Under the pieces are notes generated by a model. It searched no databases. It was not told the origin of the DNA and worked only from the letters and a program-made list of their open reading frames with translations. This document shows positions 61,889-64,000 of a stretch of DNA of 64,000 nt, piece after piece. A program made the translations under genes and the position numbers. The DNA comes from Rotaria socialis (Eukaryota; Rotifera; Eurotatoria; Philodinida; Philodinidae). Each line of letters opens with the position of its first letter. Position 1 is the stretch's first letter. The stretch covers positions 110,083-174,082 of the forward strand of contig CAJNYU010004083.1 of assembly GCA_905331475.1 (NCBI GenBank), read 5' to 3'.

Positions 61889-62370
61889 TTAACTTTTTCT
61901 TTTGAGGATCCAGCCTTTTTTTGCTTTGTAAGCCATGCCTGAAAAATAGAAACTCATCGCACGACGCAGTTGTGATTCAGTTGATTGATCGAAATGATTG
62001 GAAACTTTAGTACATTCTAAAAATAAACAGTTCTTTAAATGTAAAATTAATTTAGTTAAAGCATTACTTATAATAGCATCAATTATATAATGATCTAGAT
62101 GTGAAAACTTCACATTTGTGCTAGAATATGGATATTTTAATTTCAATATATTACGGCACGTGGAAGTTGCAGTTTTTCGCTGGCATCTTTTTAATACTGC
62201 AGGATTTTAAATCAAGTATGTGACTGATTTCTTGTATTGAAACTCCATTTATGACATCAAATTTTTCTGAACATCTTTGTAGATCATATGGTCCATTTTC
62301 ATTTTCATATTCAACCGCTTCCTTAACCATTCGATTTCCTGAACGAATAAAAAAATCAATACTTTTATTG
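61889..62370 (-). CDS. Candidate downstream exons of the convergent gene, BEN-like
   Basis: Two overlapping open segments. One (about 62151-62347) reads GNRMVKEAVEYENENGPYDL, then INGVSIQEISHILDLKSC after a TTCGTTCAG acceptor. The other, entered in phase 1 from a CCTGCAG acceptor near 62203 and running to 61889, reads RNILKLKYPYSSTNVKF, LDHYIIDAIISNALTKLILH and LRRAMSFYFSGMAYKAKKGW. The latter resembles the C-terminal helices of the plus-strand neighbour and may be a BEN-like end. The two frames cannot both be used without an intron that I cannot place, so they may be alternative ends of the gene at 62397-63480, or decayed exons. Confidence 0.35.
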
Positions 62371-62396
62371 AAAGTCACATTATCATGAAATATTTA

Positions 62397-63480
62397 TCAA
62401 ACGGTAGATTCTTCGCCATCTTTAACTAGAAAAAGAGAAACAATTTACTTAAATATTTTTTAATGATTTCTCATTTGACAACATTACACTCTTGCTTACA
62501 CTATCTATTCGACAAAATATACAAAACTCGTATTGTAGATAATGTATGGAGCCTATCAGTGAGATATACTGACAATTTAAGAAGATATACAGCGTCTTAC
62601 GAAAAACAAAAATTGTCATTTCCATAAAAAGAATTCTTTCACGAAAATAAAGGAAGTAACCTTAAATACACGACGACATAAAAAAGTATCACACAAAACA
62701 TTATAGAAAAAAATATTTCGAAGAACTTAAAAAACTGCTAATAACGAGACTGACATTGTATAACAACTGAAAAAAAAGATTAAATCTGAGATTATAGAAG
62801 GGAATGGAAATTAATGAAAAATAATTTAATACGACATACCAACAACCAGTTTTTCTGACACTTTAGTTTCATTTTCTGGTTCAACACGTTGTCTTTTACG
62901 AAAAGAATAGATAAAATGTGATGATCTTTGTGCAGAATCGTCCATATTTTTCATACGAATTGTATCACCATCAGCATTAGCATTATCATATTCGTCTTTG
63001 GAAGAACGTTTTTTCTTCTTGAATTCTTATATTAAAACATACACAAAAATTTTAAACACAATTCATATAACAGATTATAAATTAACATACCGACAGAAGA
63101 ATCCACAAGCGACGATTGATTAAGAGTTCCTAAAAAATGAATTGCACCACCTTTCGAGAAAACAGGCGCTTTTAAAAGATCGGCATCACTATTTCCAGCA
63201 TCGGTCGATTCTATCTCTGTGAACACTTCATCGTCATCAACAACTTTGACATTTTCTTGTCCAATATCATCAGATACCTCTACACTATTGCAATCGGCAT
63301 CATGACAAACATCACCAACTTTCCATTGGAAAATTGGACACTCTGTAACACCATCTAAACATAGAAAATACTACTTCCCATTTATTTCAAACTGCAAAGA
63401 TTACCGCTTTCTTGATCGATTTGTTCTTCTTTTGAGATATACTCAATATTATGCATCACATTTCTCATAGTCGAACTCAT
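62397..63480 (-). CDS. Unrecognised acidic/basic nuclear-type protein
   Basis: The four-exon model is 63480-63405, 63354-63091, 63025-62840 and 62425-62397, encoding 184 residues; all internal boundaries are phase 1. The start MSSTMRNVMHNIEYISKEEQ leads into CPIFQWKVGDVCHDADCNS, an acidic stretch (VKVVDDDEVFTEIESTDAG), and FSKGGAIHFLGTLNQ. A nuclear-localisation-like KKKKRSSKDEYDNAN follows, then a second basic patch FRKRQRVEPENETKVSEKL. The alternating acidic and basic disordered layout is like the N-terminal half of the plus-strand BEN-like gene, so the two may be relatives. The last short exon ends at TGA 62397-62399; alternatively the phase-1 donor at 62840 could skip to the exons at 61.9-62.35 kb. 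Function unknown. Confidence 0.5.
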
Positions 63481-64000
63481 TTTGTTTCACGATCACAATG
63501 CAAAAGCGTACAATCTTAAACAGGCAAAACAGAAACAGTGCAGCAACGTTATAAAAAAACCGTTTAGCGGATAAAAATATGAGAACCTCATTTGATACAC
63601 TGTTACAGCCACAAACAAATTATGAACAATTAAGCTACCCATACCACTCCACAACAGAGACCGCCACAGGGCAACTTTTTTTGCCCTGCCCTGCCCTGTC
63701 CTGCGCCCTGCTATATCCTGCCTTGCTCTGCCCTGAGACAGGGCAGGGCAGGGCAGGGCATGATTATAAATTGAACTGAAATCTTGAAAAAGGTAAAGAC
63801 TAAATGAAAGTGTTGTGACCGCTGATAAATAAAGTACTCATATTTTATTTATCTATATTCGAGAAAATATAGATATGCGCTTAAAACATAATTAAATATG
63901 AGTAGCAAACAGCAATTAAGATTATCACAAAAATCAGTTCACTGCAAAAATAATGCGCTTATCGTGATCTGGCGAATTGAATATGTATATAATTTGAATA
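63481..64000. other. 5' flank with a CCCTG hairpin; no gene seen
   Basis: No exon seen. It contains the promoter side of the minus-strand gene and the repeat listed next. Confidence 0.4.
63682..63760. repeat. Pentanucleotide CCCTG/CAGGG hairpin
   Basis: TGCCCTGCCCTGCCCTGTC at 63682-63700 is exactly reverse-complemented within 63737-63760, which has four GGGCA units. The loop between also has degenerate CCCTG units. GC content is far above the surroundings. Confidence 0.8.

Noticed and set aside
1-64000. CRISPR arrays, rRNA genes, bacterial operons or Shine-Dalgarno sites
   Set aside because: The sequence is eukaryotic with spliceosomal introns; no regularly spaced repeats or rRNA segments were seen.

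Overview
The window looks like nuclear DNA of a bdelloid rotifer, or a close relative. It is AT-rich, and its genes are split by many very short GT-AG introns (about 47-100 bp). It carries families typical of sequenced bdelloids: an ADP-ribosyltransferase/TPR fusion, an F-box protein of the LPGEIW type, and a GH49 glycosidase and a soluble copper amine oxidase that resemble microbial enzymes. Several start codons follow directly on a 3' splice-acceptor-like sequence, as expected where spliced-leader trans-splicing occurs. The species call is an inference from these features; no rRNA or other marker gene is present. All exon models were built by eye from reading frame, splice sites and family homology.

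Layout, left to right. 0.9-1.4 kb: the 3' exons of a mitochondrial-type 3-hydroxyacyl-CoA dehydrogenase (+). 1.5-4.0 kb: rapsyn (-), five exons, with a tRNA-like insertion in its longest intron. 4.0-8.9 kb: no gene seen. 8.9-9.7 kb: a small secreted eight-cysteine peptide (+). 11.6-13.6 kb: the ART/TPR protein (+). 14.7-17.5 kb: a GAREM-like CABIT adaptor followed closely by an unrecognised gene (both +). 17.6-18.8 kb: a Golgi-type glycosyltransferase (-). 19.4 kb: a tRNA-like gene with an apparent UUA anticodon (-). 20.8 kb: dynein light chain LC8 (+). 24.4-25.3 kb: a PGRP amidase-like protein with a probable GPI anchor (+).

From 25.4 to 50.4 kb nearly everything is on the minus strand: an F-box protein, the autophagy protease ATG4, a copper amine oxidase, a type I membrane protein, a mitochondria-eating-protein (MIEAP/SPATA18) homologue whose upstream part is ambiguous (several possible 5' exons, all ending in phase 1), an unrecognised helical protein, and a secreted GH49 dextranase-like enzyme. 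From 54.8 kb on there are a decayed CACTA-like transposase, a nuclear BEN-domain-like gene (+), and a convergent acidic nuclear gene (-).

The most unusual non-coding feature is a set of long, nearly perfect palindromes inserted in TA-rich DNA: one inside the PGRP intron at 24.6 kb and two abutting at 47.6-48.1 kb. The PGRP palindrome and the larger 48-kb one share the same terminal sequence, which suggests a family of fold-back mobile elements. Functionally the genes are unrelated housekeeping, signalling, immunity, autophagy and carbohydrate genes. Apart from the GAREM-like/orphan tandem there is no sign of a pathway cluster.
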